A stretch of 64,000 nucleotides of DNA from Superficieibacter electus (GCF_002915575.1 NZ_PQGD01000005.1:62001-126000), one strand, 5' to 3'; shown: positions 25,793 through 35,656, numbered from the stretch's first letter. The notes: generated from the sequence alone by a model not told the origin. A program made the numbers and translations.

Positions 25793-26114
25793 CGAGAAGA
25801 TCCATCAATAAATTAAAAACTATGCCTATTTATACTACTTAATTCGCCGTTGCAAAGCCTCTTTCGGACGGACCGGGAAAGGAAAAAAATGACCCGCAGA
25901 AAAATAGCGCATTTTTTTATAAAGAGAGCCGTGCCTGCGGCAAAAACGCCAGTCAGGCGCGCATGTCAGTTGTAACCCGTCGATACAATTCCTCACGATT
26001 CGTCAGAGAACTAAGCCTTACGCTTCAGGTCTCATTCTGCGGCCGCTGAGCCGCCGTTTTTACCGTGATTCATATCCCTTGAACCACGCTCGAAAGATCC
26101 ATTCGGGAGCATAC
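25793..26114. promoter_or_regulatory. 322-bp divergent region between ampH and sbmA
   Basis: No gene is seen. The stretch holds the ampH promoter at its left (AT-rich 25800-25845) and the sbmA promoter at its right. A candidate sigma-E promoter is listed separately at 26007-26034. Confidence 0.5.
26007..26034 (+). promoter_or_regulatory. Candidate sigma-E promoter of sbmA-yaiW
   Basis: AGAACTA and TCTCA are separated by 16 bp and fit the RpoE consensus GGAACTT-N16-TCtgA in most positions. sbmA-yaiW belongs to the E. coli sigma-E regulon, which supports the reading. The site is 81 bases before the start codon. Confidence 0.45.
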
Positions 26115-27335
26115 ATGTTCAAATCTTTTTTCCCAAAACCGGGGCCGTTTTTTCTCTCGGCATTTTTTTGGGCACTGGCTGCCGTGCTTTTCTGGCAAAC
26201 CGCAGGCGGGGCCTGGCTGCTGCGTTTCTTTTCTGCCTCCGGCGATGCACCGATTAGCGCCGCGCGATTCTGGTCTCCCGGCTATCTGGTATTTTATGCC
26301 TTCTATGCTCTCTGCGTCGGGCTTTTTGCCCTGTTCTGGCGGTATTACAGCCCGCATCGCTGGCAGCGCTGGTCTATTTGGGGAACGGCGCTGATTATCT
26401 TCGTCACCTGGTTTTTAGTCGAGGTAGGTGTAGCCGTTAATGCCTGGTACGGGCCTTTTTACGATCTGATCCAGAAAGCGCTGAGCAAGCCGAATTCGGT
26501 CAATATCGAACAGTTCTATCACGGCATTCTGACCTTTCTTGGCATCGCCCTTATCGCGGTAGTGATTGGCGTACTGAACAATTTCTTTATTAGCCACTAT
26601 GTCTTCCGCTGGCGTACAGCGATGAACGAATACTATACGCACCACTGGCCGCAACTGAGACATATTGAAGGTGCGGCTCAGCGTGTACAGGAGGATACGA
26701 TGCGTTTTTCATCCACGCTTGAAGATATGGGCGTTAGTTTTTTAAATGCCATCGTGACATTAATTGCGTTTTTACCCGTACTCGTGACATTGTCAGCACA
26801 CGTGCCTGAACTGCCGGTAATTGGACATCTGCACTATGGACTGGTGATCGCGGGCATTGCGTGGGCGCTTTTAGGTACCGTTCTGCTGGCGGTAGTAGGG
26901 ATTAAACTGCCGGGGCTTGAGTTTAAAAACCAGCGTGTAGAGGCCGCCTATCGTAAAGAGCTGGTATATGGTGAAGACGACCCGACACGCGCCACGCCGC
27001 CAACGCTTCGTGAGTTGTTCACCGCGGTGCGGCAAAACTACTTTCGTCTCTATTTTCACTATATGTATTTCAACATTGCACGCATTTTGTATCTGCAGGT
27101 GGACAATGTTTTCGGTTTGTTCCTGCTGTTTCCGTCCATCGTTACCGGTACAGTAACGCTGGGTCTGATGCGTCAGATCCTGGATGTCTTTGGTCAGGTA
27201 CGTGAATCCTTTCAGTATCTCATCACGTCATGGCCTACTCTGGTAGAGCTAATGTCGATTTATAAGCGCCTGCGCAGCTTTGAACGCGAACTGGATCAAC
27301 CAGCAGTGGGGGAGGCTGTTAATACCTATTTTTAA
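26115..27335 (+). CDS. sbmA: SbmA, inner-membrane peptide antibiotic importer
   Basis: The 406-residue membrane protein matches E. coli SbmA in length and sequence (FKSFFPKPG at the N-terminus, then [25 protein letters not shown]). SbmA is a proton-driven homodimer related to the membrane part of ABC exporters and lacks an ATPase domain. It takes up microcins B17 and J25, bleomycin and proline-rich antimicrobial peptides. GGGAG lies before the ATG at 26115; upstream in-frame ATG 26079 is disfavoured. It forms an operon with yaiW. Confidence 0.96.
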   Translation: MFKSFFPKPGPFFLSAFFWALAAVLFWQTAGGAWLLRFFSASGDAPISAARFWSPGYLVFYAFYALCVGLFALFWRYYSPHRWQRWSIWGTALIIFVTWFLVEVGVAVNAWYGPFYDLIQKALSKPNSVNIEQFYHGILTFLGIALIAVVIGVLNNFFISHYVFRWRTAMNEYYTHHWPQLRHIEGAAQRVQEDTMRFSSTLEDMGVSFLNAIVTLIAFLPVLVTLSAHVPELPVIGHLHYGLVIAGIAWALLGTVLLAVVGIKLPGLEFKNQRVEAAYRKELVYGEDDPTRATPPTLRELFTAVRQNYFRLYFHYMYFNIARILYLQVDNVFGLFLLFPSIVTGTVTLGLMRQILDVFGQVRESFQYLITSWPTLVELMSIYKRLRSFERELDQPAVGEAVNTYF

Positions 27336-27354
27336 CCACAGGGAAGCCTGAATC

Positions 27355-28452
27355 ATGACCGCACCTTACTCCCGCTCTGCTGCGATAACCCTCCTGGCTG
27401 CACTGATTCTGGCTGGCTGTAGCACAGAAAAAACGCCGCTGAAAAAAGGCGAGAAGGCCATTGATGTCGAGAGCCTGGTGCGCAAGAAAATGCCGGCCAG
27501 TGTAAAGAATCGTGACGAATGGGCACAAATCATTGCCCGTACGTTTGAAAGCCAAAAACTGGCCCCGACGGAGGAAAATGTCTGCTCGGTGCTGGCCGTG
27601 GCGCAGCAGGAATCAAATTATCAGGCCGATCCTGCCGTGCCTGGCCTGAATAAAATAGCCTGGCAAGAGATCGAACGTCGGGCGGCGAAAGTGCATATCC
27701 CGGCGTTATTGGTGCATACCGCACTGAAGATAAAATCCCCTAACGGCAAGAGCTACAGCGATAGACTGGATGCGGTTAAGACCGAAAAGCAGCTCAGCGC
27801 TATCTTCGATGATTTAATCGATACCGTACCGCTTGGCCAGCAGCTTTTTGGCTCGTTCAATCCTGTGCATACCGGCGGGCCTATGCAGGTCAGTATTGCC
27901 TTTGCCCAGCAACATACGCGTGGTTATCCATGGAAAATGGAAGGCACCGTGCGTCAGGAGGTCTTTACCCTGCGTGGTGGCTTGTGGTTTGGCACATATC
28001 ACCTGTTAAATTATCCCGCCAGTTATTCCGGGCCACTTTACCGTTTCGCCGACTTTAATGCTGGCTGGTACGCCAGCCGTAACGCCGCGTTCCAGAATGC
28101 AGTCAGCAAAGCCAGTGGGGTGAAGCTGGCGCTTGACGGAGATTTGATCCGTTACAACAGCCGTGAAGCGGGAACAACGGAGCTGGCGGTAAGAAAACTG
28201 GCGGGGCAACTTAAGATGAGTGATAGCGAAATCCGCAGTCAGCTGGAACAAGGGGATTCACTCTCGTTCGAGAAAACCGATCTTTATAGTGACGTATTTA
28301 AACTGGCGGAAAGAAAAAGCGGGAAAACCTTGCCGAAGGCGTTGTTACCTGGCATTCAACTGGAAAGCCCGAAGATCACGCGCAATCTCACGACAGCCTG
28401 GTTCGCGAAACGCGTTGACGATCGACGGGCTAAATGTATGGCGCAAAATTAA
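27355..28452 (+). CDS. yaiW: YaiW, surface-exposed outer-membrane lipoprotein (DUF1615)
   Basis: The 365-residue protein has a lipoprotein signal with lipobox LAGC (Cys22) and the conserved DUF1615 body ([31 protein letters not shown]). E. coli YaiW is an outer-membrane lipoprotein that, with SbmA, influences uptake of proline-rich peptides. It begins 19 nt after sbmA, in the same operon. The segment with [10 protein letters not shown] is reminiscent of lytic transglycosylase folds, so a wall-related role is possible. Confidence 0.93.
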   Translation: MTAPYSRSAAITLLAALILAGCSTEKTPLKKGEKAIDVESLVRKKMPASVKNRDEWAQIIARTFESQKLAPTEENVCSVLAVAQQESNYQADPAVPGLNKIAWQEIERRAAKVHIPALLVHTALKIKSPNGKSYSDRLDAVKTEKQLSAIFDDLIDTVPLGQQLFGSFNPVHTGGPMQVSIAFAQQHTRGYPWKMEGTVRQEVFTLRGGLWFGTYHLLNYPASYSGPLYRFADFNAGWYASRNAAFQNAVSKASGVKLALDGDLIRYNSREAGTTELAVRKLAGQLKMSDSEIRSQLEQGDSLSFEKTDLYSDVFKLAERKSGKTLPKALLPGIQLESPKITRNLTTAWFAKRVDDRRAKCMAQN

Positions 28453-28751
28453 ACATAATGACGCCACCGCAACAACAGCGCCACAACGCCCAGAATCATG
28501 CACCCTACAAGGAAAGGTACCAGCCCAAAAAGAGTACCTACCGCCAGGCCCATTTCGACATGCGGCCGTCCGGTATCCTGTATTTGCATTAGTTGCTCAT
28601 AAACTCCCGGTGCATGCACAACAAGATTAAGGATTTGTGCGCCCACCCAAAAGCAAAGCAATACGAAAAGCGCGTAAGCAATATTCCCTGGAGTGGACCG
28701 ATCTTTCTTTTTCCCACGCAACATGGGTTTGGAAAAGGTGAATTCTGTCAT
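28449..28751 (-). CDS. yaiY: YaiY, small inner-membrane protein (DUF2755)
   Basis: This 100-residue protein has two hydrophobic segments (about 25-47 and 68-92) and matches E. coli YaiY. The stop codon overlaps that of the convergent yaiW by 4 nt. Function is not established. A GGGAGGT ribosome site precedes the ATG. Confidence 0.9.
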   Translation of the reverse strand: MTEFTFSKPMLRGKKKDRSTPGNIAYALFVLLCFWVGAQILNLVVHAPGVYEQLMQIQDTGRPHVEMGLAVGTLFGLVPFLVGCMILGVVALLLRWRHYV

Positions 28752-29001
28752 ACTAACCTCCCGGACCTATTCTTTCAGACTTCATGCCCGTACTGATGCT
28801 TAGTTTGACAGGTCATTGCCGTTGTCAATATCAGATTCATGGTAAATTCAGCGCTGGAATTCTCCTGGTTTCATAAGTTAGTGTTATGTCACAAATTGGT
28901 AACTTAAATTTAACCTATGTCGCTTTTCAGAATTTCCGCATCCACCACAGACGCCCGAATGAAAATATGCGAGGATGCGTTTTTCTTCTGTCGGAGTTGT
29001 C

Positions 29002-29220
29002 ATGAAGCTGCCTGTAAAAATCCGTCGTGACTGGCACTATTACGCGTTTGCGATTGGCCTGATCTTTATTTTGAATGGTGTGGTGGGTCTGCTGGGATTT
29101 GAGGCAAAGGGCTGGCAATCTTATGCCGTTGGCCTGGTCACCTGGGTGATAAGCTTTTGGCTCGCCGGATTGATTATTCGCCGCCGCCCGCAGGAAGAGG
29201 CGGCGGAAAAACAAGAGTGA
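29002..29220 (+). CDS. yaiZ: YaiZ, small inner-membrane protein (DUF2754)
   Basis: The 72-residue protein is nearly identical to E. coli YaiZ through VKIRRDWHYYAFAIGLIF and has two membrane helices followed by a charged tail. The start at 29002 has CGGAG upstream; an in-frame ATG at 28975 is less likely. Function is unknown. It lies divergent from yaiY and convergent with ddlA. Confidence 0.9.
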   Translation: MKLPVKIRRDWHYYAFAIGLIFILNGVVGLLGFEAKGWQSYAVGLVTWVISFWLAGLIIRRRPQEEAAEKQE

Positions 29221-29275
29221 GCCTGGGTCGGCGTACCGGGCTGAAGTATCAATAAGGCTGATGTCTGCCCGTATG

Positions 29276-30370
29276 TCACATTGTCGTTTTTAACTGGCTA
29301 CTGGCGCGATGACGCTCCAGCGCCAGTTCAATCAGGCGGGTGATCAGCGCAGAATAGCCGACGCCGCTCGCCTGCCATAATTTGGGATACATACTGATAT
29401 TGGTAAAGCCAGGCAGGGTGTTGATTTCGTTAATAACCACCTTATTGTCCTGCGTCAGGAAAACATCCACCCGAGCCATGCCGCTACATCCCAGCGTTTG
29501 ATATGCCTGCACGGCGACGGCGCGGATGTGGTCATTCACTGTGGCATCTATGGCCGCAGGAACCACAACCTGCGCGCCGGCATCGTCAATATATTTGGTA
29601 TCGTACGCGTAAAACTCGCTATTAAGTACGATTTCACCGCAGGTACTGGCCTCGGGATAATCATTTCCCAGAATGGCACATTCGATTTCGCGCCCGTTAA
29701 TGCCTTGTTCGACAATGACTTTATGATCGAACTCAAATGCCAGCGCCACAGCCTGCTGATATTGTTCTTCATTAACCACTTTGCTGACGCCAACCGACGA
29801 TCCCTGATTTGCGGGCTTCACAAACAGCGGCAATCCAAAGCGAGCTTCAATGTCGGCAAAGGTCATAGTATGACGATTGCCCCGGGTTAAGGTGACAAAC
29901 GGCGCAACGGCAAGCCCGGCATCACGCAACAGGCGCTTAGTAATGTCTTTATCCATACAGGCGGCTGAACTCAGTACGTCTGAGCCGACAAAAGGCAAAT
30001 TGGCTATACGCAGCAAACCCTGCAATGAGCCATCTTCTCCCAGCGTGCCGTGCACAATCGGGAAGATCACGTCAATGCGGGGGGATACCTGCCCATTGCC
30101 GGCATCAATAAATTGTTCCGTCAGTTTACCGGGAATATGCGCAAGGGTAGTCGGGGAGGGAGCCAGCGCAATATGTGCCGGATCGTGAGCGTTAAGCAGG
30201 TAGTGGTTCTCATCGTTGATATGCCAGCCGCCTTGCTTATCAATTCCCAAAAGCACCACCTCAAAGCGCGATTTATCAATCGCTTCAACGATATTCTTCG
30301 CCGATTGCAATGAGACTTCATGCTCTGCCGATTTGCCACCAAAAACGATACCTACCCGTAACTTAGCCAT
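29276..30370 (-). CDS. ddlA: D-alanine--D-alanine ligase A
   Basis: The 364-residue ATP-grasp enzyme (E. coli 364) joins two D-alanines for the peptidoglycan stem peptide. The N-terminal motif [14 protein letters not shown] (11-24) and the C-terminal metal-binding segment [10 protein letters not shown] are intact. The start at 30370 gives the E. coli N-terminus [12 protein letters not shown]; the frame is open to 30409. It is divergent from the extensin-like gene, which starts 97 bases away. Confidence 0.96.
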   Translation of the reverse strand: MAKLRVGIVFGGKSAEHEVSLQSAKNIVEAIDKSRFEVVLLGIDKQGGWHINDENHYLLNAHDPAHIALAPSPTTLAHIPGKLTEQFIDAGNGQVSPRIDVIFPIVHGTLGEDGSLQGLLRIANLPFVGSDVLSSAACMDKDITKRLLRDAGLAVAPFVTLTRGNRHTMTFADIEARFGLPLFVKPANQGSSVGVSKVVNEEQYQQAVALAFEFDHKVIVEQGINGREIECAILGNDYPEASTCGEIVLNSEFYAYDTKYIDDAGAQVVVPAAIDATVNDHIRAVAVQAYQTLGCSGMARVDVFLTQDNKVVINEINTLPGFTNISMYPKLWQASGVGYSALITRLIELALERHRASSQLKTTM

Positions 30371-30467
30371 CTTAACGCTGATCCCTGGTAAACCTGAAAA
30401 CCATAACATATCACGTCAAAATGGTGCCTTCTGCCATAATCTTATGTAAATCGACAAAGGAGGTGCA

Positions 30468-31151
30468 GTGAAAGGAAAAGGCTTGCTCATTTTTGCATTA
30501 CTTGCCGCTGGTGCCTGGTGGGGATACCACTCTTTGCCCTCGTGGTATAATCCCTTTGCCCCTCTTCAGCTTACTGACCCGCCTGGGCGTATCACGCAGT
30601 TTAAATTGCGGCGTCTTACTGACGAGGCGTGCCGGTCATTGTTAGCGCAGGCGAATGCGCGCCGGCTAATTAGTAGCCAGGCCGTCGCGGACAGCGCCGG
30701 TACTTGCCCATTATATAACGTTGTCAGAGTGCGCGATTTTGGCGATATCAAGTTAAGCAGCAGTTTTCTCGCCAGTTGCCCGCTGGCGCTGAGCAGTGCA
30801 CTGTTTGTCGAACAGCAGGCGAAGCCGCTTGCGCAGCAGCTTATCGGTAGCCCGCTACGGCAGATCGATCATTTTGGCAGTTATGCCTGTCGTAATATTT
30901 ATCATCGCGAAAACGCCCGTCTGAGTGAGCATGCTACCGCAGAGGCGCTGGATGTAAGTGGCTTCCGATTTGCGAATGGTAAAAGGGTAACGGTATTGAA
31001 AGGCTGGCCCAATGCGCAAACACAACCTTTTTTACGTGCTCTTCTTTCCAGCAGCTGTCTTTATTATGGCAACGGTTTGGGACCAGAATATAATGCCGCC
31101 CATGCCAATCATTTTCATCTGGGTATGCGTGGCTATGGTTTATGCCGTTGA
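30468..31151 (+). CDS. Extensin-like C-terminal domain protein, probable LAS-type zinc metallopeptidase fold
   Basis: This 227-residue protein has an N-terminal hydrophobic anchor (about 4-20) and an extensin-like C domain. A metal-site pattern of the LAS (VanY/D-Ala-D-Ala metallopeptidase) type is visible: H155-x6-D162 in SEHATAEALDVSGF and H215-x-H217 in HANHFHLG. Six cysteines (55, 80, 104, 141, 197, 226) suggest disulfides in the periplasm. The start is GTG at 30468 with a perfect AAGGAGGT four bases upstream. It is divergent from ddlA; E. coli K-12 has no gene here. Peptidoglycan peptide cleavage is inferred, not shown. Confidence 0.75.
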   Translation: MKGKGLLIFALLAAGAWWGYHSLPSWYNPFAPLQLTDPPGRITQFKLRRLTDEACRSLLAQANARRLISSQAVADSAGTCPLYNVVRVRDFGDIKLSSSFLASCPLALSSALFVEQQAKPLAQQLIGSPLRQIDHFGSYACRNIYHRENARLSEHATAEALDVSGFRFANGKRVTVLKGWPNAQTQPFLRALLSSSCLYYGNGLGPEYNAAHANHFHLGMRGYGLCR

Positions 31152-31256
31152 GCAGGCGCATAAACTTTAGCAAAACGCACCTCTGGCTCCGACCACAACA
31201 GACATTATTGTTAAACTATCGGTTGGTGAGTAAAAACTTAATTACGATATACGCTT

Positions 31257-32462
31257 ATGGAATCCTGGAAGGTTAATCTTATTTCTGTCTGGTTCGGCTG
31301 TTTTTTTACCGGGCTGGCAATCAGTCAAATTTTGCCCTTCCTGCCGCTTTATGTCTCACAGTTAGGCGTCACCTCGCACGAGGCACTCTCATTATGGTCT
31401 GGTTTGACCTTCAGCGTCACTTTTCTGGTGTCAGCCATTGTCTCACCTATGTGGGGAAGTCTTGCCGACCGTAAAGGACGCAAACTGATGCTGCTGCGCG
31501 CATCGCTGGGAATGGCCATTGCCATTTTACTGCAGGCCTTTGCCACGAATGTCTGGCAGCTTTTTTTTCTGCGCGCGGTAATGGGCCTGACGTCCGGTTA
31601 TATTCCTAATGCCATGGCGCTGGTCGCGTCTCAGGTACCGCGTGAACGCAGCGGCTGGGCATTGAGTACGCTGTCAACGGCGCAAATCAGTGGGGTGATT
31701 GGCGGGCCGCTACTCGGCGGTTTTCTGGCGGATCACGTCGGCCTGCGTGCGGTTTTCTTTATTACTGCCGTCTTGCTTACCGTGAGTTTTCTGGTGACGC
31801 TTTTTCTGATTAAAGAAGGTGTCAGGCCAACGGTTAATAAAGCCGACAGGTTAAGCGGGAAAGCGGTCTTTGCCACGCTGCCTTATCCGGGACTGGTGAT
31901 AAGCCTCTTTGTCACGACCATGGTGATTCAGCTCTGCAATGGCTCCATCGGGCCAATTCTGGCGCTGTTTATTAAATCCATGAGTCCTGATAGCAATAAT
32001 ATTGCCTTTCTCAGCGGCATGATCGCCGCAGTGCCCGGCGTGTCTGCCCTGGTCTCCGCGCCCAGACTGGGCAAGCTTGGCGATCGTATTGGCACCGCCC
32101 GCATCCTGATTGCCACGTTAGGCTGTGCAGTAGTGATGTTTTTTGCGATGTCGTTTGTTACCTCGCCATTTCAACTGGGGGTTCTGCGATTTATGCTCGG
32201 TTTTGCCGATGGCGCAATGCTGCCAGCAGTGCAAACACTGCTGTTAAAATATTGCAGCGATCAGGTCACCGGGCGTATTTTTGGCTATAACCAGTCGTTT
32301 ATGTACCTGGGAAATGTGGCTGGGCCGTTAATGGGGGCTTCTGTATCCGCTATCGCCGGATTCCGTTGGGTGTTTATTGCCACAGCAATTGTGGTATTGA
32401 TTAATCTCTGGCAACTGCTCGTAATGCTGCGCCGTAGCCGTCAGAGAGAAGCACGCGTTTAA
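31257..32462 (+). CDS. MdtG-like MFS multidrug efflux transporter
   Basis: The 401-residue protein has twelve hydrophobic helices and follows E. coli MdtG closely ([50 protein letters not shown]-like segment). The MFS motif [15 protein letters not shown] lies between helices 2 and 3. MdtG exports fosfomycin and deoxycholate in E. coli, where it maps elsewhere. Here it follows the extensin-like gene by 105 bp, with its own promoter probable. Whether it is mdtG itself relocated or a paralogue cannot be told. Confidence 0.85.
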   Translation: MESWKVNLISVWFGCFFTGLAISQILPFLPLYVSQLGVTSHEALSLWSGLTFSVTFLVSAIVSPMWGSLADRKGRKLMLLRASLGMAIAILLQAFATNVWQLFFLRAVMGLTSGYIPNAMALVASQVPRERSGWALSTLSTAQISGVIGGPLLGGFLADHVGLRAVFFITAVLLTVSFLVTLFLIKEGVRPTVNKADRLSGKAVFATLPYPGLVISLFVTTMVIQLCNGSIGPILALFIKSMSPDSNNIAFLSGMIAAVPGVSALVSAPRLGKLGDRIGTARILIATLGCAVVMFFAMSFVTSPFQLGVLRFMLGFADGAMLPAVQTLLLKYCSDQVTGRIFGYNQSFMYLGNVAGPLMGASVSAIAGFRWVFIATAIVVLINLWQLLVMLRRSRQREARV

Positions 32463-32674
32463 TTTTAATGTGGCTTAAATATACTGCATTGTTAATTAAA
32501 CCTAAGAATAAAAAGTTGAATAATAAAATGTGGATAGTGCTTTTTATCGGGGCTGTGAGGTATTCCAGCAGGCTGCGCAAAGTGCGGTTGCTGGCTTGAA
32601 ATAACCTGCATTCTCATGTATTTATTAGCACTGCGTAATGGCAGGTTTAACCGGATTCTTAAGGATGTCGCGTT

Positions 32675-32935
32675 ATGAAAAATCTTATTGCGGAATTGCT
32701 GGTCAAACTGGGGGAAAAGGAAGAAGAGTCAAAGGAATTGGTGGCGCAGATTGAAGCGCTGGAAATTGTTGTTACTTCGCTGGTCCGCCATATGGCGCAA
32801 GACGATCAACAAAAACTTATCCAGAGTATTGAGGCGGCAATGGACGGTGCCAGCCCTGATTCACCGGTTCCCGACGGCGACAGCGAGCTTTTGAGGGCTT
32901 ATATAAAAAAGCTGTTAAGGCATCCCAGGTCGTAA
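32675..32935 (+). CDS. iraP: IraP, anti-adaptor protecting RpoS from RssB
   Basis: The 86-residue protein matches E. coli IraP over its whole length (KEEESKEL, then the coiled-coil region, ending KKLLRHPRS). IraP binds RssB and blocks delivery of RpoS to ClpXP under phosphate starvation. Heptad-like Leu/Ile spacing over residues 1-50 fits the family's coiled-coil. AAGGATG lies upstream of the ATG. A strong hairpin follows the stop. Confidence 0.93.
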   Translation: MKNLIAELLVKLGEKEEESKELVAQIEALEIVVTSLVRHMAQDDQQKLIQSIEAAMDGASPDSPVPDGDSELLRAYIKKLLRHPRS

Positions 32936-32946
32936 TCCGGATATAG

Positions 32947-32976
32947 ACAAAACGATGACGCTGTCATCGTTTTGTC
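32947..32976. terminator. Hairpin terminator after iraP
   Basis: A 13-bp perfect inverted repeat (ACAAAACGATGAC / GTCATCGTTTTGT) around a 3-nt loop starts twelve bases after the iraP stop. The second arm ends in TTTTGT. The right arm also forms part of a Pho-box-like sequence, see 32961-32980. Confidence 0.8.
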
Positions 32977-32980
32977 ATTT
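32961..32980 (+). promoter_or_regulatory. Candidate Pho box upstream of psiF
   Basis: CTGTCATCGTTTTGTCATTT fits the PhoB operator (CTGTCATAAATCTGTCAY) as two 7-bp repeats 11 bp apart. TATACC follows eight bases later as a possible -10. It lies 177 bases before psiF, the gene that follows phoA in E. coli. The left half coincides with the right arm of the iraP terminator, so chance resemblance must be considered. Confidence 0.45.
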
Positions 32981-33156
32981 CAGCGTTATACCCTTTTTTT
33001 ATTTATGTTATCCGCAAACAATATCAGTGGGCATCCCACTGTTAACGTCTTCTTTTTCCTGAACACATGTCCCGACAACAAAATTTGCATTGCCGGCTGG
33101 TTTTTTTAGCACCACCGACCAGACTTAGGGTGAGTATCTTACTGAAGGACGACATA

Positions 33157-33474
33157 ATGAAAATAATATTTCTGGTTACCCTGGTCTTTGGCATGGTTAT
33201 CCTTTCAACGGTAGGCGCAGCGGAAAAGACGCTAACGCCTCAACAACAGCGGATGGCAACCTGTAATCAACAGGCGACGGCGAAAACGCTGAAAGGCGAC
33301 GAGCGTAAAAGTTTTATGCGCGAGTGCCTGAAAAGCGCAAACGCAAAAGATGAAAAAGGGCTAACGCCACAGCAACTTAAAATGCGTGATTGCAGCTCTC
33401 AGGCCACGCAGCAGTCGCTGAAGGGTGAAGATCGCAGCAAGTTTATGAGTGGCTGCCTGAAAAAACAGGCGTGA
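33157..33474 (+). CDS. psiF: PsiF, phosphate-starvation-inducible periplasmic protein
   Basis: This 105-residue protein has a signal peptide (1-20, ending VGAA) and two PsiF repeats, LTPQQQRMATCNQQA and LTPQQLKMRDCSSQA, each with two Cys. It matches E. coli PsiF. The start at 33157 has GAAGGA upstream. In E. coli psiF is cotranscribed with phoA; here no phoA lies between iraP and psiF, so psiF must have its own promoter. Function is unknown. Confidence 0.93.
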   Translation: MKIIFLVTLVFGMVILSTVGAAEKTLTPQQQRMATCNQQATAKTLKGDERKSFMRECLKSANAKDEKGLTPQQLKMRDCSSQATQQSLKGEDRSKFMSGCLKKQA

Positions 33475-33480
33475 AGTTAA

Positions 33481-33504
33481 CAGGTGAGGCAGAGGCCTCA
33501 CCTG
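33481..33504. terminator. Bidirectional hairpin between psiF and proC
   Basis: A perfect 10-bp stem CAGGTGAGGC / GCCTCACCTG with an AGAG loop lies between the two convergent stop codons. There is no long T tract on either side, so efficiency is uncertain, but location and stem strength fit a shared terminator. Confidence 0.7.
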
Positions 33505-33511
33505 CAATGTA

Positions 33512-34321
33512 TCAGGCGCGGCTAAGCTGTTCTGATTTGGCCATACAACTTACCATCGCTTCGATCACGGCTGCGCGGAAACCGCGCTCTTCCAGCACAC
33601 GCACCGCTTCAATGGTGGTCCCGCCTGGCGAGCACACCATATCTTTCAGTTCACCAGGATGCTTACCGGTTTCCAGCACCATTTTTGCCGATCCCATCAC
33701 CGCCTGGGCAGCAAATTTGTACGCCTGCGCGCGCGGCATTCCCCCCTGGACCGCCGCATCAGCCATTGCCTCGATAAACATAAATACATAGGCCGGGGCC
33801 GAGCCGCTCACCCCGACCACCGGATGAATAATGGATTCGGCAACGACTTCAGCTTCACCGAAGCTGCGGAAAATCGCCAGTGCTTCCTGGATTTCTGCGT
33901 CGCTGACCAGGGCATTTGCCGTCAGCGAGGTCATCCCGGCATTAACCAGTGACGGCGTATTTGGCATGGCGCGAATAATTTTGCGATCGTGGCCCAACGC
34001 GCCAGCCAGTTGTGCCAGCGTCACGCCTGCAGCGATGGAAATCACAACTGAATCTTTATTAAAGCTGGAAGCGATATCATTAAGCGTTTTAACCGTGATG
34101 GCAGGTTTTACCGCACTGAAAACGATATCCGTAGCCTGTGCGACTTCCTGAGCGCTTTTTGCACCGTTAACACCGTACTCCTCGTGCAGTGCGGCGACTT
34201 TATCCGGCGAGGGGGTATAGACCCACACTTTTTCTGGCTGTACCTGGCCGCTGGCGATAAGACCTCCGAGGATCGCTTTACCCATATTCCCGCAGCCGAT
34301 AAATCCAATTTTTTTTTCCAT
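33512..34321 (-). CDS. proC: Pyrroline-5-carboxylate reductase
   Basis: The 269-residue enzyme (E. coli 269) reduces pyrroline-5-carboxylate to proline with NADPH. The Rossmann motif [12 protein letters not shown] (6-17) and the C-terminal signature [10 protein letters not shown] are intact. The ATG at 34321 was preferred over the adjacent 34324 because it gives the E. coli N-terminus MEKKIGF. It is divergent from yaiI. Confidence 0.96.
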   Translation of the reverse strand: MEKKIGFIGCGNMGKAILGGLIASGQVQPEKVWVYTPSPDKVAALHEEYGVNGAKSAQEVAQATDIVFSAVKPAITVKTLNDIASSFNKDSVVISIAAGVTLAQLAGALGHDRKIIRAMPNTPSLVNAGMTSLTANALVSDAEIQEALAIFRSFGEAEVVAESIIHPVVGVSGSAPAYVFMFIEAMADAAVQGGMPRAQAYKFAAQAVMGSAKMVLETGKHPGELKDMVCSPGGTTIEAVRVLEERGFRAAVIEAMVSCMAKSEQLSRA

Positions 34322-34441
34322 CACCTTTCTCCGCGTGTAATTTATCTGGGCGATAAGCTTAACGCGGATTATTCTTCAGGGCTAAAGCTTCCTGCGCGTT
34401 GTCTGCAGGTTGCCATGACAAGAAAGCAATCAGGAGTGAGA

Positions 34442-34891
34442 ATGGCCATTTGGGTTGATGCGGACGCTTGTCCGAAAGTGATAAAAGAAATCTTGTTTCG
34501 TGCCGCCGAACGCACGCAGACCACGCTCACGTTGGTAGCCAACCAGACGCTGCGTACGCCACCCTCCCGCGTCATTCGTACCCTGCGTGTCGAAAGTGGT
34601 TTTGATGTAGCAGATAACGAAATTGTTCGCCTTTGTGCGACGGGCGATTTAGTGATCACCGCTGATATTCCTCTGGCCGCTGAAGTTCTGGCAAAAGGCG
34701 CGGCAGCATTAAACCCGCGCGGTGAGCGTTACACGGAGGCGACGATCCGTGAACGATTGACGATGCGTGATTTTATGGACACCCTGCGCGCCAGTGGTAT
34801 TCAAACCGGCGGGCCCGATAGTCTGTCCCAACGCGATCGCCAGCATTTTGCCGCTGAGCTGGATAAATGGCTGCTTCAGAGAACAAAATAA
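34442..34891 (+). CDS. yaiI: YaiI, UPF0178 family protein
   Basis: The 149-residue protein resembles E. coli YaiI (152) from [16 protein letters not shown] to the C-terminus. The N-terminal acidic motif DADACP and ADNEIV fit the PIN-like fold of the family, but catalytic function is unproven. The start at 34442 is supported by GGAGTGAGA; the frame is open much further upstream. It is divergent from proC and precedes the aroL control region. Confidence 0.9.
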   Translation: MAIWVDADACPKVIKEILFRAAERTQTTLTLVANQTLRTPPSRVIRTLRVESGFDVADNEIVRLCATGDLVITADIPLAAEVLAKGAAALNPRGERYTEATIRERLTMRDFMDTLRASGIQTGGPDSLSQRDRQHFAAELDKWLLQRTK

Positions 34892-34910
34892 CAGTAAGAG
34901 GCAATAAGTG

Positions 34911-34928
34911 TGCAATAATATCTTTACA
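34911..34928 (+). promoter_or_regulatory. Weak upstream TyrR box of aroL
   Basis: TGCAATAATATCTTTACA matches the TyrR consensus TGTAAA-N6-TTTACA in its right half fully and in its left half partly. A weak box 74 bp upstream of a strong one suits cooperative TyrR hexamer binding, as known for E. coli aroL. Confidence 0.5.
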
Positions 34929-34984
34929 CCTTTGCTACCATCAGTCACACGCGCCCCACCGTTCTCTGCGGAGCAGGCACACAT

Positions 34985-35002
34985 TGTAACTAAAAATTTA
35001 CA
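34985..35002 (+). promoter_or_regulatory. Strong TyrR box of aroL
   Basis: TGTAACTAAAAATTTACA matches the TyrR consensus TGTAAA-N6-TTTACA in 11 of 12 specified bases. It stands directly upstream of the TrpR operator at the aroL promoter. Confidence 0.85.
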
Positions 35003-35010
35003 TATTTTTT

Positions 35011-35030
35011 CGTACTAGTTTGATAGTATG
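35011..35030 (+). promoter_or_regulatory. TrpR operator of aroL
   Basis: CGTACTAGTTTGATAGTATG has the trp operator core GTACTAGTT...TAGTA. E. coli aroL is repressed by TrpR with TyrR, and the E. coli site reads almost the same. Together with the TyrR boxes this predicts dual repression by tryptophan and tyrosine. Confidence 0.85.
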
Positions 35031-35085
35031 TTGTTCTTTAATGCAACTTTTCATTGCCTCGCAGTATCCGGGAGAATTCCATTTT

Positions 35086-35628
35086 ATGACGCAACCCGTT
35101 TTCTTCATTGGCCCACGCGGCTGCGGTAAAACCACCGTTGGTCAGGCGTTGGCACAAGAGCAAAACTGGCATTTTGTTGATACCGATCACTGGCTTCAGG
35201 AACGGGCGCAAATGAACGTCGCAGAGATTGTGGCGAAAGAGGGGTGGGAGGGATTCCGTGCGCGTGAAACGCAGGCGCTGCAAGCGGTGTCGGCTACTTC
35301 AACAGTCGTCGCTACGGGCGGCGGCATGGTGCTGGCAGAAGCCAATCGTCGTTTCATGCGTGAGGCGGGGCTGGTCATCTATCTACGCGCACCCGCCGGA
35401 GTACTTGCCGCGCGTCTTGATGCTTTCCCGCAAGCGGGACAGCGGCCGGCATTAACGGCTAAACCCCCTGAAGAAGAGATCCGTGAAGTGCTGGCGGAAC
35501 GCGAGCCTCTGTACTGTGAGACCGCACATTATATCGTCGATGCCGCGCAACCTCTTGAGCGCATCATTGCCGACGTCCAGGCGGCGCTAAGCCAGCCCGC
35601 ATCGGGCGCGCTACGTCTATACTCATAG
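35086..35628 (+). CDS. aroL: Shikimate kinase II
   Basis: The 180-residue enzyme phosphorylates shikimate in aromatic amino acid synthesis. The P-loop is GPRGCGKTT (9-17), the shikimate-binding DTDHW follows at about 32 and the lid region carries Arg residues near 115. The start at 35086 has GGGAG upstream and matches E. coli; in-frame starts at 35020 and 35041 would translate the operators. It is followed 28 nt later by yaiA, as in E. coli. Confidence 0.95.
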   Translation: MTQPVFFIGPRGCGKTTVGQALAQEQNWHFVDTDHWLQERAQMNVAEIVAKEGWEGFRARETQALQAVSATSTVVATGGGMVLAEANRRFMREAGLVIYLRAPAGVLAARLDAFPQAGQRPALTAKPPEEEIREVLAEREPLYCETAHYIVDAAQPLERIIADVQAALSQPASGALRLYS

Positions 35629-35656
35629 TTCTGCTGACGAATAATGAGGAATATCT

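Noticed and set aside
33067-33156. Extended N-terminus of PsiF
   Set aside because: The additional residues are not conserved, and the start at 33157 gives a normal signal peptide with a GAAGGA site.
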